A stretch of DNA of 64,000 nt from Streptomyces halstedii (GTDB lineage: Bacteria; Actinomycetota; Actinomycetes; Streptomycetales; Streptomycetaceae), in the NCBI GenBank assembly GCA_000720535.1, contig JOAZ01000003.1, forward strand, positions 248,001 through 312,000. The letters are read 5' to 3'. This document shows positions 50,326 through 58,201 of this stretch, piece by piece. A program made the position numbers and the translations under genes. The stretch's first letter is position 1. The number at the start of each line of letters is the position of its first letter. The notes beneath the pieces were generated by a model, which had not been told where the DNA came from, ran no database searches, and saw nothing but the letters and a program-made list of their open reading frames with translations.

Positions 50326-51909
50326 TCAAGTGGTCCGCAGGGCGGATTTGTCGACCTTGCCGGAGGCGTTGCGCGGCAAGGCCGCCAGGACGACGACCTC
50401 GCGGGGGACCTTGAAGTTGGCGAGCCGTTCGCGGCAGTGGCCGACCAGGTCGTCCGGGCCGGTCGCGGCCCCGGGGCGGACCGTCACGTACGCGCGTCCG
50501 ACCTCGCCGAGACGCGCGTCCGGGACACCGACCACGGCGGCCTCGGCCACGGCGCCGTGGCCGGTGAGCACCTGCTCGACCTCGGCCGGGTACACGTTGA
50601 ACCCGCCGACCACGAACATGTCCTTGGAGCGGCCGGTCACGACCAGGTTGCCGTGTGCGTCGAGGTGGCCGACGTCCCCGGTCGCCAGCCAGCCGTCGGC
50701 GTCGACGGCCTCGGCGCTCGCCTCCGGGTCGTCGAGGTAGCCCAGCATCACGTTGTAGCCGCGTACCAGGATCTCGCCGTCGTGCCCGGCCGGCAGCGGG
50801 ACCCGGTCGGGGCCGGCCACCCGCACCTCGACACCGTCGATGGGGCGGCCCGCGGTCAGCGCGACGGTCTCGGCGTCGTCCTCGGCGGAGCAGACGGAGA
50901 CCGTGCCGCAGCTCTCGGTCAGGCCGTAGGCGGTGAGCACCTCGGGGAAGAGTTCGGCCCGCAACCGGCGGACGAGGGCGACCGGGACGACGGCCGCGCC
51001 GGTCACCGCGAGCCGCAGCGACGACAGGTCGAAGCGGTCCCGGCCGGGCGCGTCCAGCAGTTCGGTGTAGATCGTGGGCGGGCCGGGCAGCACGGTGATC
51101 CGCTCGGACTCGACCGCGCGCAGCGCGCGCCGGACGTCGAAGACCGGCTGGAGGACCATGGTGGCACCCCGCAGCAGGCAGGCGAGGACTCCGGCCTTGT
51201 AGCCGAAGCAGTGGAACAGCGGGTTGATCACCAGGTAGCGGTCCTCGCCGGTGAGCCCGGCGCGCGCGGACCAGGCCCGGTAGGTGAGGAGGTTCTGCCG
51301 GTGCGTGGTCAGGGCGCCCTTGGGCCGGCCGGTGGTACCGGAGGTGAAGAGCAGGTCGCAGGGGTCGTCGGGGCGCACCGCCGCGGCGCGGGCGGTGGCG
51401 TCCTCGTCGGGCAGAGCGGCGCCGCGCCGCAGGAAGTCGTCCCAGGACAGGACACCGGGCCGCGTGGCGGCGTCCAGCGTCACCACGTCCGCCAGGGCGG
51501 CCGGCCGGGACACCGCCCGGCCCTCGGCGCTCGTGTCCAGCATCGCGAGGTAGTCCTTGCCGAGGAAGCCGTTCTCGACGAACAGCAGCCGGGCTGCGGC
51601 GCGTTCGAGCAGCAGGCGGGCCTCGGCGCCCTTGTAGCGGGTGTTGACGGGGACCAGCACCGCGCCGGCCGATGCCGTGGCGAGCGCGGCCACCACCCAG
51701 CGGTGGCTGTTGGGGGCCCAGACCGCGACCCGGTCGCCGCGCCGTACCCCGAGCGCGATCAGCGACTTCACGAGGGCCCTCACCTGCTCGCGCAACCGCG
51801 CCCAGGTCAGCCGTACGTCACCGTCCACGACCGCTTCCCGGCCGGGTTCGCGGAGCGCGGCGAGGTCGAGGGCGCCGGGAAACGTCAGGGGGTGCTCGCT
51901 CTCGCTCAT
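50326..51909 (-). CDS. fadD3: HIP-CoA ligase (FadD3-like AMP-dependent synthetase)
   Basis: 527 aa from ATG 51909 with GGAGAGC upstream; an in-frame start at 51990 would add a Lys/Arg/Pro-rich tail coded by DNA repeats. P-loop FTSGTTGRPKGALTTH, AYGLTESCGTVSV, ATGDVGHLDAHGNLVVTGRSKDM, GGFNVYPAEVE and catalytic Lys in LPRNASGKVDKSALR. The N-terminal LGVRRGDRVAVWAPNSHRWVVAALA is characteristic of FadD3, which activates HIP and so produces the KstR2 ligand HIP-CoA. It is not next to the fadE genes as in mycobacteria but downstream of kstD. Another acid remains possible. Confidence 0.78.
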   Translation of the reverse strand: MSESEHPLTFPGALDLAALREPGREAVVDGDVRLTWARLREQVRALVKSLIALGVRRGDRVAVWAPNSHRWVVAALATASAGAVLVPVNTRYKGAEARLLLERAAARLLFVENGFLGKDYLAMLDTSAEGRAVSRPAALADVVTLDAATRPGVLSWDDFLRRGAALPDEDATARAAAVRPDDPCDLLFTSGTTGRPKGALTTHRQNLLTYRAWSARAGLTGEDRYLVINPLFHCFGYKAGVLACLLRGATMVLQPVFDVRRALRAVESERITVLPGPPTIYTELLDAPGRDRFDLSSLRLAVTGAAVVPVALVRRLRAELFPEVLTAYGLTESCGTVSVCSAEDDAETVALTAGRPIDGVEVRVAGPDRVPLPAGHDGEILVRGYNVMLGYLDDPEASAEAVDADGWLATGDVGHLDAHGNLVVTGRSKDMFVVGGFNVYPAEVEQVLTGHGAVAEAAVVGVPDARLGEVGRAYVTVRPGAATGPDDLVGHCRERLANFKVPREVVVLAALPRNASGKVDKSALRTT

Positions 51910-51917
51910 CTGCTCTC

Positions 51918-52040
51918 CGGAACGGGGCTTCCTGGACGGGGACTTACTGCGACGGGGCTTACGGGGAGGGGGCTTGCTGCGACGGGGCACACGGGGACGG
52001 GACTTACGGCAAGCGGGCTTACGGGGACGGGGCTTCCCGG
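51918..52040. repeat. Degenerate ~15-bp repeats upstream of the fadD3-like gene
   Basis: Variants of ACGGGGCTTAC and ACGGGGCTTGCTGCG recur about eight times. On the minus strand the frame of the ligase runs open through them (Lys-Pro-Arg-Arg-Ser-Lys repeats). Either an untranslated leader or a variable basic N-terminal extension. Confidence 0.65.
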
Positions 52041-52080
52041 ACCGGAGTGGCGGCCGTCGCGCGCCCTGGCCGACGACACG

Positions 52081-52875
52081 TCAGGAGGACGCGGGCAGCA
52101 GCCGCTCGGACGCCTCGTGGGCGCCGAGGACGAGATCGGCGCGCGGGAAGCCGCTGCGGCGCTCGGCCGTACCGGCGTTCCCGCCGGCGACCAGCACGGG
52201 CCCCTCGGCGAGGTGGCTCAGCCCTTCGCGGGCGACGTCCTCGGGTTCGGCGACCCGCAGGCCGGGCAGGTCCATGCGCAGCCCGGCGCGTTCCATGGCG
52301 GGGGTCCGGGTGACCCCGAGGACCAGTTCCAGTACGTGCACGTCGTAGGGGCGCAGTTCCAGCCAGAGTCCCTCGGCGAAGACACGGCTGAAGGCCTTGG
52401 CCGCCGAGTAGACGCTGATCCGCGCCTGGCCCAGGTAGCCGGAGAGCGAGCCGACCAGCATGATGCCGCCGCGCCGCCGTTCCCTCATCAGGGCCCCGAA
52501 GTGGTGGGTGAGGGCCAGTTGCGCGGTGATGTTCAGGTCCAGGACGCCCCGGACGCGGTCGAGGTCGCCGGTGACGAAGTCGTGGCCGTAGCTGTTGGCC
52601 CCCGCGTTGAAGATCAGCAGGCCGACCTCCAGACCGTCGGTGACGGCACGGACCGAGGCCGGGGCCGCCGGGTCGAGCAGGTCGAGTTCGAGGGTGCGGA
52701 CCTCGACGCCCCGGGCGCGCGCCCGCTCGGCGGTCTCGTGCAGCGGGCCGGGCTTGCGGGCGATCAGGACCAGGTTGATCCCCGCGTCCGCGAGCTGGTG
52801 CGCGAACGCGGCGCCGACTCCCTCGGAGCCTCCCGCGACGACCGCCCACGGCCCGTACACGCTCTTGTCGATCAT
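52081..52875 (-). CDS. Short-chain dehydrogenase/reductase
   Basis: 264 aa from ATG 52875 with GAGAGAGGG upstream. Rossmann GGSEGVGAAFAHQLADAGINLVLIARKP, NAGANSYGHDF, Ser in VGSLSGYLGQARISVYSAAKAF with the Tyr/Lys. Unlike the FabG-type SDRs here it belongs to the DHRS/17-beta-HSD12-like group (YGPWAVVAGGSEGVG opening, LWLELRPYDVHVLELVLG). It probably acts on a hydroxyl or keto group of the steroid nucleus or a lipophilic alcohol. It sits between kstD and fadD3 on the same strand, 146 bases from kstD, with a candidate operator in that gap. Confidence 0.75.
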   Translation of the reverse strand: MIDKSVYGPWAVVAGGSEGVGAAFAHQLADAGINLVLIARKPGPLHETAERARARGVEVRTLELDLLDPAAPASVRAVTDGLEVGLLIFNAGANSYGHDFVTGDLDRVRGVLDLNITAQLALTHHFGALMRERRRGGIMLVGSLSGYLGQARISVYSAAKAFSRVFAEGLWLELRPYDVHVLELVLGVTRTPAMERAGLRMDLPGLRVAEPEDVAREGLSHLAEGPVLVAGGNAGTAERRSGFPRADLVLGAHEASERLLPASS

Positions 52876-52986
52876 GAAATCCCTCTCTCGTCGTGCCCGG
52901 CGGCCCGGCCGGCTCCACGCCGGGGGCGGGGCGGCGGTGCGGTGCGGTGACCGTAGAACGGGCCCGCGCGGTGCCGCCGCCGGACA

Positions 52987-53001
52987 TCCCACTGGGCGGG
53001 A
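52987..53001. promoter_or_regulatory. Weak candidate operator (TCCCACTGGGCGGGA)
   Basis: An inverted repeat TCCC...GGGA of the same length as the TCCCG motif, but with GGG in place of the conserved TGA/TCA core. It is 111 bases upstream of the SDR start and just behind the kstD stop. Confidence 0.35.
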
Positions 53002-53021
53002 CGCCCGGCCCGCCGCCCGGA

Positions 53022-54590
53022 TCAGGCGGTGCGCTCCGGCTCTTCGGCCATGTGCCGCACGGCCAGCGAGGCGAAGACCATCGCGGTGCCCAGGGGGACG
53101 CCGGGGCCGGGATAGACGCGGCCCGTGAAGGAGGCGCTGGTGTTCCCCGCGGCGTACAGGCCGGGGAGCGGGCGGCCCCCGGCGTCCAGGACCCGGGCGT
53201 CGGCGTCGGTACGGAGGCCGCCCTTGGTGCCGAGGTCGGCGAGGACCAGCCGGGCCGCGTAGTACGGAGGCCGGTCGAGCGGGACCAGACACGGGTTGGG
53301 ACCCGGGGCGTTCCGCGTGTCGGCGAAGAACAGGTCGTAGGGGTCCTCCCCTCGGTGGTGGTCCTCGTCGGTGCCGGTGGTGGCGAAGCCGTTGAACCGG
53401 GAGACGGTAGCGGCCAGGGCGCCGGCCGGGACCCCGATGAGGCCGGCCAGCTCCGGCAGCGAGTCCGCCCGCACCCAGGTGCCGGCCGCCAGATGGGCCT
53501 CGGGCGCGGTGGACGGCACGGTGACGGCGGGCAGCGCGCCACCCTCGCGGGAGTCGAAGACGAGGTGGACACACGGCCCGTCCCGCCGCGCGGCGGCGAG
53601 GGCACGGCCCATCCGGTCGTACGGCAGCGACTCGTTGGCGAAGCGCCGCCCGGTGGCGTCCACCATGAGCCCGCCGCGCAGGCCGAGCGTGAACGCGGCG
53701 GTCCCGTCCGGGAGTTCGGTGCCCGGACACCACCAGGCCTCGTCCATCAGCGCGGTGGCGGCTCCGGCGGCGACGGCGGCGCGCAGTACCTCACCGGTGT
53801 TCGTCCCCCGGGGGGCCATGCTCCAGGCCGCGCGGCCCGGCACCTCGTGTGCGGCGCGCCCCTCGTCGTCGCGCTCGAAGCCGCCGGCGGCCAGCAGGAC
53901 ACCGCGCCGGGCCCGCACACGGACCGTGCCGTGCGGGGTCCACGCCTCCACGCCGGTGACCCGGCCGTCCTCGGTGACCAGCCCGGTGACCCGGTGTTCC
54001 GCGCGGATGTGCGCGCGGCCGGTACGGGTGGCGGCCAGCAGCAGGCGCCCGATCAGTGCGCGGCCCGCGCTCAGCGGCCCGTCGGGGTGTCCCAGGCCCG
54101 CGCGGTCCCGGTCGACGGCGGGGCGGACCAGGGGCAGCAGGTCGCCCAGCTCGTCCGGTGCCAGGTCGAGCGGGACGAAGGAGCGGCCCGCGTCCATCCG
54201 GCCGGGGGCGGCGACGTAGTCGGGGAAGGCACGCCACTCGAACACGAGGGCCGCGTCGCGTTCGAGCCGGGCGACCAGTGCGGGGGCGTGCCGCAGGAAG
54301 GCCTCACGGCGTTCGGCCTCGGCGTCGCCGGTGAGGGCGCGCAGATAGGCGCGGGCCGCCTCGGTGGAGTCACCGAGGCCCGCCCGTTCCTGGACCTGGG
54401 TGCCGGGCAGCCAGCAGGCGGCCCCTGAGTAGGCGGAGGTGCCGCCGAGCAGCGCCGTCCGTTCGAGTACGACGGTGTCGAGGCCCTGCGACGCGGCCTC
54501 CAGGGCCCCGGTCATCGCTCCCGCCCCGGACCCGACGACGACCACGTCGTGGGTGGCGTCCCATTCCTGTTCCTGCCGGCGGCCTCGCAT
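53022..54590 (-). CDS. kstD: 3-ketosteroid delta1-dehydrogenase-family flavoprotein (KstD)
   Basis: 522 aa from ATG 54590 with GGGAGGG upstream. FAD motif VVVGSGAGAMTGALEAASQG (about 17-36), ERTALLGGTSAYSGAACWLPG, a FAD_binding_2 body, and the KstD-type end DLGTKGGLRTDADARVL, GLYAAGNTSASFTGRVYPGPGVPLGTAM. The Tyr in VYPGPG and the adjacent Gly fit the catalytic Tyr/Gly pair of KstD; the Tyr in SAYSG is conserved too. KstD removes hydrogens from C1 and C2 of a 3-keto-4-ene steroid, starting ring B opening. A sister enzyme (delta4-5-alpha dehydrogenase) is possible. Divergent from a KstR-like TetR. Confidence 0.85.
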   Translation of the reverse strand: MRGRRQEQEWDATHDVVVVGSGAGAMTGALEAASQGLDTVVLERTALLGGTSAYSGAACWLPGTQVQERAGLGDSTEAARAYLRALTGDAEAERREAFLRHAPALVARLERDAALVFEWRAFPDYVAAPGRMDAGRSFVPLDLAPDELGDLLPLVRPAVDRDRAGLGHPDGPLSAGRALIGRLLLAATRTGRAHIRAEHRVTGLVTEDGRVTGVEAWTPHGTVRVRARRGVLLAAGGFERDDEGRAAHEVPGRAAWSMAPRGTNTGEVLRAAVAAGAATALMDEAWWCPGTELPDGTAAFTLGLRGGLMVDATGRRFANESLPYDRMGRALAAARRDGPCVHLVFDSREGGALPAVTVPSTAPEAHLAAGTWVRADSLPELAGLIGVPAGALAATVSRFNGFATTGTDEDHHRGEDPYDLFFADTRNAPGPNPCLVPLDRPPYYAARLVLADLGTKGGLRTDADARVLDAGGRPLPGLYAAGNTSASFTGRVYPGPGVPLGTAMVFASLAVRHMAEEPERTA

Positions 54591-54659
54591 GTGCCCTCCC
54601 GTGCCTCGGTGGTGTGAGGCCTCAGCAGACCGCGCGGGCGGCGGACTGGGCGGGGGCGG

Positions 54660-54674
54660 TCCCGCTGACCGGTA
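54660..54674. promoter_or_regulatory. Candidate operator in the kstD/TetR intergenic region (TCCCGnTGAsyGG motif)
   Basis: TCCCGCTGACCGGTA lies midway between the divergent start codons of kstD and the TetR gene. It shares 13 straight bases with the copy at 22575. Best placed of the set to be an autoregulatory site. Confidence 0.6.
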
Positions 54675-54750
54675 CGGCGGCGCCTGACGCGCGGCCGGGC
54701 TCGGCGTATTGTCGGTGGCCGTCGACACCACCGATCTCCGGGAGGGGAGC

Positions 54751-55362
54751 GTGCCCAGAATCGCCGAGGCCAGGGCGGGGGCCGAGCCCAGTTCGCCCCG
54801 GCAGCGCGCCCGCCGTCAGAGCATCCTGGAGGTGGCGGCGGACCTCGCCGCCGAGTCCGGGCTCGAACGGGTGCAGATGCACGAGGTGGCCAGGTCGGCG
54901 GGGGTGGCGATCGGCACCCTGTACCGGTACTTCCCGTCGAAGACCCACCTGTTCACGGCGCTCATGGCCGACCAGATCGAGGGGTTCGGGGCACGTCTGC
55001 CCGAGCGGGCGGAGGGTACCTCGCCCGAGGACGCCGTCTTCGAGACGCTGGGCAGCGCCACCCGCAAGCTGCTGCGCCGCCCGGCCCTGGCCACCGCGAT
55101 GATCCAGTCGGCGAACGCCGCCCGCGCCTCGACCGTCCCGGACCTGGCGCGGATCGACTCGGGCTTCCTCGACCTGCTGCTGCGGGCCTGGGGCGTCGAA
55201 CGGCCCACGGACCACCACATCGCCCGGCTGCGGCTGCTGATCCTGCTCTGGTACGGGGTGCTCCAGTCCCGGCTCAACGAGCGGCTGTCACCGGAGAAGG
55301 CCGACGCCGACCTGCGGATGGCGTGCCGTCTGCTGCTCGCGCCGGGGCCGGAGGCGGGCTGA
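54751..55362 (+). CDS. kstR: KstR-like TetR-family repressor
   Basis: 203 aa from GTG 54751, preferred because GGGAGGGGA is directly upstream; a TTG at 54709 would add 14 residues. HTH: RARRQSILEVAADLAAESGLERVQMHEVARSAGVAIGTLYRYFPSKTHLFTALMADQ. The run VQM-EVA-AGVAIGTLYRYFPSK-HL is close to mycobacterial KstR, which represses upper steroid catabolism and responds to 3-oxocholestenoyl-type CoA esters. It is divergent from kstD, as expected for a KstR-class protein. Orthology to KstR itself is not certain, as it could be a cluster-specific paralogue. A terminator follows at once. Confidence 0.78.
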   Translation: MPRIAEARAGAEPSSPRQRARRQSILEVAADLAAESGLERVQMHEVARSAGVAIGTLYRYFPSKTHLFTALMADQIEGFGARLPERAEGTSPEDAVFETLGSATRKLLRRPALATAMIQSANAARASTVPDLARIDSGFLDLLLRAWGVERPTDHHIARLRLLILLWYGVLQSRLNERLSPEKADADLRMACRLLLAPGPEAG

Positions 55363-55391
55363 TCCGGCCGGTGTCGGGGACACCGGCCGGA
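55363..55391. terminator. Perfect 13-bp hairpin between kstR-like gene and convergent SDR
   Basis: TCCGGCCGGTGTC (55363-55375) pairs exactly with GACACCGGCCGGA (55379-55391) over a GGG loop. It begins on the base after the TetR stop codon. Confidence 0.8.
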
Positions 55392-55413
55392 CGGACCCAC
55401 CGGGCCACGGGCC

Positions 55414-56340
55414 TCACGGGGTCTTCTGCGTGCCCGTCGTGTCGAGTCCGGCGACGCTGTAGGCCGCGTAACCGCGGTACGGGTCGCGGCCGTCGAAGTA
55501 CGGAGTCAGCTGCCGCTCCAGTTCCTCCGGGGTGAAGGCCCCGTCGGCGGCGGTGAACTTGTGCTCCACGGTGGGCGGGGCGAGCAGGGCGACCATGTCG
55601 CCGTAGACGACGAAGACCTGTCCGTTGATCTCGTCGGCGGCGGGCGAGGCCAGGTGCGCGACGAGGGCGGCGACCCGCTCCGGGGCCATGATGTCCAGGC
55701 CGCCCGGCGCGCTCACGCCCTCCCCGAAGGCCTCGGCGGTCATCGCGGTGCGGGCGCGCGGGCAGATCGCGTTGGCACGCACCCCGTACCGGGCCAGGCC
55801 CTGGGCCGTGGACAGGGTCAGCGCGGTGATGCCGGCCTTGGCGGCGGAGTAGTTGGGCTGGCCGGGGGAGCCGAACAGGAAGGCCTCGGACGAGGTGTTG
55901 ACCACCCGGCCGTAGACCGGGGCGCCGGACGCCTTGCTCGCCGCCCGCCAGTGCGCGGCGGCCGCGCGGGAGACCCCGGCGTGGCCCTTGAGGTGGATCC
56001 GGATCACGTCGTCCCAGTCGGACTCGGTGAGGTTGAACAGCATCTTGTCCCGCAGCACGCCCGCGTTGTTGACGACGACGTCCAGGCCGCCGAACGACTC
56101 CACGGCCGTCCGCACCAGGCGGTCGCCCATGGACCACTCCCCCACGTCACCCGTGACCGCGACGGCCCGGGACCCGCGCTCCTCGATCTCGGCGACCACA
56201 TCGTGGGCGGACGGGCCGACGTCGTTCACCACCACGGCCGCGCCGAGCTCCGCGAGCGCCAGCGCCTCGGCGCGGCCGAGCCCCGCTCCCGCTCCGGTGA
56301 CGACGGCGGTACGCCCCTCCAGGGTCTTCGTCGGGCTCAT
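55414..56340 (-). CDS. chsB1: Side-chain 3-hydroxyacyl-CoA dehydrogenase, SDR (ChsB1-like)
   Basis: 308 aa from ATG 56340 with AAAGAGG upstream. VTGAGAGLGRAEALALAELGAAVVVNDVG, VNNAGVLRDKMLFNLTESDWDDVIRIHLKGH, Tyr/Lys in GQPNYSAAKAGITAL, PRARTAMT, and a 60-residue C-terminal extension. This is the 17-beta-HSD4-type SDR layout of ChsB1 (Rv3502c, about 317 aa), which oxidises the 22-hydroxy intermediate of steroid side-chain beta-oxidation. It is paralogous to the SDR at 24443. Downstream of hsaE and the igr-like operon but separated by 87 bases. Confidence 0.78.
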   Translation of the reverse strand: MSPTKTLEGRTAVVTGAGAGLGRAEALALAELGAAVVVNDVGPSAHDVVAEIEERGSRAVAVTGDVGEWSMGDRLVRTAVESFGGLDVVVNNAGVLRDKMLFNLTESDWDDVIRIHLKGHAGVSRAAAAHWRAASKASGAPVYGRVVNTSSEAFLFGSPGQPNYSAAKAGITALTLSTAQGLARYGVRANAICPRARTAMTAEAFGEGVSAPGGLDIMAPERVAALVAHLASPAADEINGQVFVVYGDMVALLAPPTVEHKFTAADGAFTPEELERQLTPYFDGRDPYRGYAAYSVAGLDTTGTQKTP

Positions 56341-56427
56341 GCTGCCTCTTTCCGTGTTCCGTCGAGCCGATGGGTACGCCGGGGCCCCCTCCTCCAACTG
56401 CCGAGGGGAGCGCCCCGCGCCGCGAAA

Positions 56428-57255
56428 CTAGTGCCGATGTCCGTTCTCCGGCCGCCGGTGTCCCGTTGAGTGGACGAACGCGACCGACACCGGGCCCAGC
56501 CCCTCGAACTCGGCCCGGAACGTGTCACCCGGCGCCACGTCCACCGCCCGGGTGCACGAGCCCGGCAGGATCACGTGCCCGGCCTCCAGGCGCACCCCGT
56601 AGGACGCCACCGTGCGGGCCAGCCAGGCCACGGCCTCGGTCGGGTTCCCGAGCACCGCGCCGGTGTCGCCCCGGGCGATCTCCTCGCCGTCGCGGTACAG
56701 CACGGCGGCGATGCCGGCGAGGTCGATGTCACCGGGGCGCGTCCGGGCCGAGCCGAGGACGACACCCGCTGACGAGGCGTTGTCCGCGATCGTGTCGGCG
56801 AGCCCGATCCTCCAGTCCTTGATCCGGCTGTCGATGAGTTCGATGCTCGGGACGACGTACTCGGTGGCCGCGAGGACGTCCGCGGTGGTGCATCCCTCCC
56901 CCGGCAGGCTCCGGCCCAGGACGTACCCGATCTCGACCTCGATCCGGGGGTGGCAGTAGCGGTCGGCCTCGACGGGGGTGCCCTCGGGCAGCACCATGTC
57001 CGAGAGCAGATGGCCGTAGTCGGGCTCGTCCACGCCCATCATCCGCTGCATGACCTCCGAGGAGAGGCCGACCTTGTGTCCGTGGACGGTGCGGCCTTCG
57101 GCCAGTCGCCTGCGGACGTTGATCAGCTGGATCTCGTAGGCGTCGGCCACGTCGATGGCCGGGAACCCGGCGGTGAGCGGCTCCACCGGGGTGCGGTCGC
57201 GCTGGGCGGCCCACAGCACCCGGGCCGCCTCGGTGCGCTGTGCGGCCTCAAGCAT
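56428..57255 (-). CDS. hsaE: 2-hydroxypenta-2,4-dienoate hydratase (HsaE)
   Basis: 275 aa. Family hallmarks of the BphH/TesE/HsaE hydratases: AYEIQLINVRRRLAEGRTVHGHKVGLSS, MMGVDEPDYGHLLSDM, RIEVEIGYVLGR with metal-binding acids, and IELIDSRIKDWRIGLADTIADNAS. It hydrates the dienoate released by HsaD from ring A to 4-hydroxy-2-oxo acid. Normally hsaE is followed by hsaG and hsaF; here it sits at the end of the igr-like operon and overlaps a MaoC gene by eight bases. The aldolase and dehydrogenase partners are not in the window. Confidence 0.88.
   Translation of the reverse strand: MLEAAQRTEAARVLWAAQRDRTPVEPLTAGFPAIDVADAYEIQLINVRRRLAEGRTVHGHKVGLSSEVMQRMMGVDEPDYGHLLSDMVLPEGTPVEADRYCHPRIEVEIGYVLGRSLPGEGCTTADVLAATEYVVPSIELIDSRIKDWRIGLADTIADNASSAGVVLGSARTRPGDIDLAGIAAVLYRDGEEIARGDTGAVLGNPTEAVAWLARTVASYGVRLEAGHVILPGSCTRAVDVAPGDTFRAEFEGLGPVSVAFVHSTGHRRPENGHRH
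56461..56475. promoter_or_regulatory. Candidate operator inside the 3' end of hsaE (TCCCGnTGAsyGG motif)
   Basis: TCCCGTTGAGTGGAC lies in the last codons of hsaE, 121 bases upstream of the chsB1-like start. Because it also encodes protein, chance is harder to exclude than for the intergenic copies. Confidence 0.35.
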
Positions 57256-58201
57256 CGTGCTGCTCCTTCTGATCGGGGAGGTCGGAGAGGTCAGGAAGGT
57301 CAGGAAGGTCGGAGAGGTGAGGGAGGTCGGGGGCGAAGCGGGCGCGCGCGCCGGAGAGCACGGTGCGGCCGTCGTCGGCGGACGCCTCGAAACGCACGGC
57401 GGTGCCGCCCCGGGCGGTCGGGGCGGTGCGGTCCCGGCCGCTGCCGTCGCCGGTCCGGGCCTGGTCGGCGCGGTCCTCGTCGGCGGTCCAGCCCCGCAGG
57501 GTGAGCCGGTCTCCGGGGAAGACCGGGGCGGCGAACCTGGCGTCCAGTTCCACCAGTGCGGCGGGGTGGGCGCCGAGCGCGTCGGCCAGGGGCAGCAGGC
57601 TCGCGGCCAGCGTGCACAGTCCGTGCAGGAAGGGCCGGGGCATCCCCGCCGCCCGCGCCGCCCCGGGGTCGATGTGCATCGCGTGCCGGTCGCCGAGCAA
57701 GCGGTAGAGCGCCGCCTGCCGCGCGTGCGTGGCCACGGTCAGGGTGTGCCCGGCCGGACCGTCCGGGCGGCGCGGGGCGGACGGTCCGCGGTCGCCGCCG
57801 AAGCCGCCACCGCCCGGGGCGAAGACCGACCAGGTCGCCGTGAAGGACGCGCAGGTCACCTCCACGTCGAAGACGGCGGCCGCGCCCTTGTCCAGGACGC
57901 GGGCGACGCGCGCCGTGGTCGTCAGTTCCCCTTCCGGCTCCAACGGCCGCCGTACGAGGAGGCGTTGGCTGCCGTGGACGGCGGTGGTGACGTCGAAGGC
58001 GCCGAGCGTCCCGAGCGCGTCGGGCGCCCACTGGGCGAGCGTCAGCGCGAAGGTGGGAAGCACCCGCAGACGCTCCTCGTACACCAGGTCGAGCCGGTCC
58101 GCCGGGGCGCCGACCGCGAGCGCGTAGAGGATCGCGTCCCGGGCGGTCCAGGAGACCGTACGGGTGCCCAGGGCGCGGCCCTGCCACGGGGAGGGGGTCA
58201 T
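57248..58201 (-). CDS. chsH3: Double-hotdog MaoC-type enoyl-CoA hydratase (ChsH3-like)
   Basis: 317 aa, ATG overlapping the ltp2 stop. Two hotdog domains: a degenerate first one (about 1-130, with LPTFALTLAQWAPDALG) and a second with the hydratase-2 motif RHAMHIDPGAARAAGMPRPFLHGLCTLAASL (about 165-200). The layout matches ChsH3/Hsd4B-type R-specific hydratases (Rv3538, about 286 aa), which hydrate side-chain enoyl-CoA steroids. The C-terminus has Asp-Leu-Pro/Ser repeats coded by six 9-bp units. In an operon with the igr-type genes. Confidence 0.78.
   Translation of the reverse strand: MTPSPWQGRALGTRTVSWTARDAILYALAVGAPADRLDLVYEERLRVLPTFALTLAQWAPDALGTLGAFDVTTAVHGSQRLLVRRPLEPEGELTTTARVARVLDKGAAAVFDVEVTCASFTATWSVFAPGGGGFGGDRGPSAPRRPDGPAGHTLTVATHARQAALYRLLGDRHAMHIDPGAARAAGMPRPFLHGLCTLAASLLPLADALGAHPAALVELDARFAAPVFPGDRLTLRGWTADEDRADQARTGDGSGRDRTAPTARGGTAVRFEASADDGRTVLSGARARFAPDLPHLSDLPDLPDLSDLPDQKEQHDA
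57279..57332. repeat. Six 9-bp tandem repeats in the ChsH3-like gene
   Basis: Units such as AGGTCGGAG and AGGTCAGGA follow without gap; on the coding strand they give Asp-Leu-Pro or Asp-Leu-Ser. Located just before the stop codon. Confidence 0.8.

Noticed and set aside
53022-54590. Fumarate reductase flavoprotein instead of KstD
   Set aside because: The Tyr-x-Gly-x-Gly end region and the DLGTKGG / GNTSAS pattern are KstD-type; covalent-FAD or heme features of fumarate reductases are absent.
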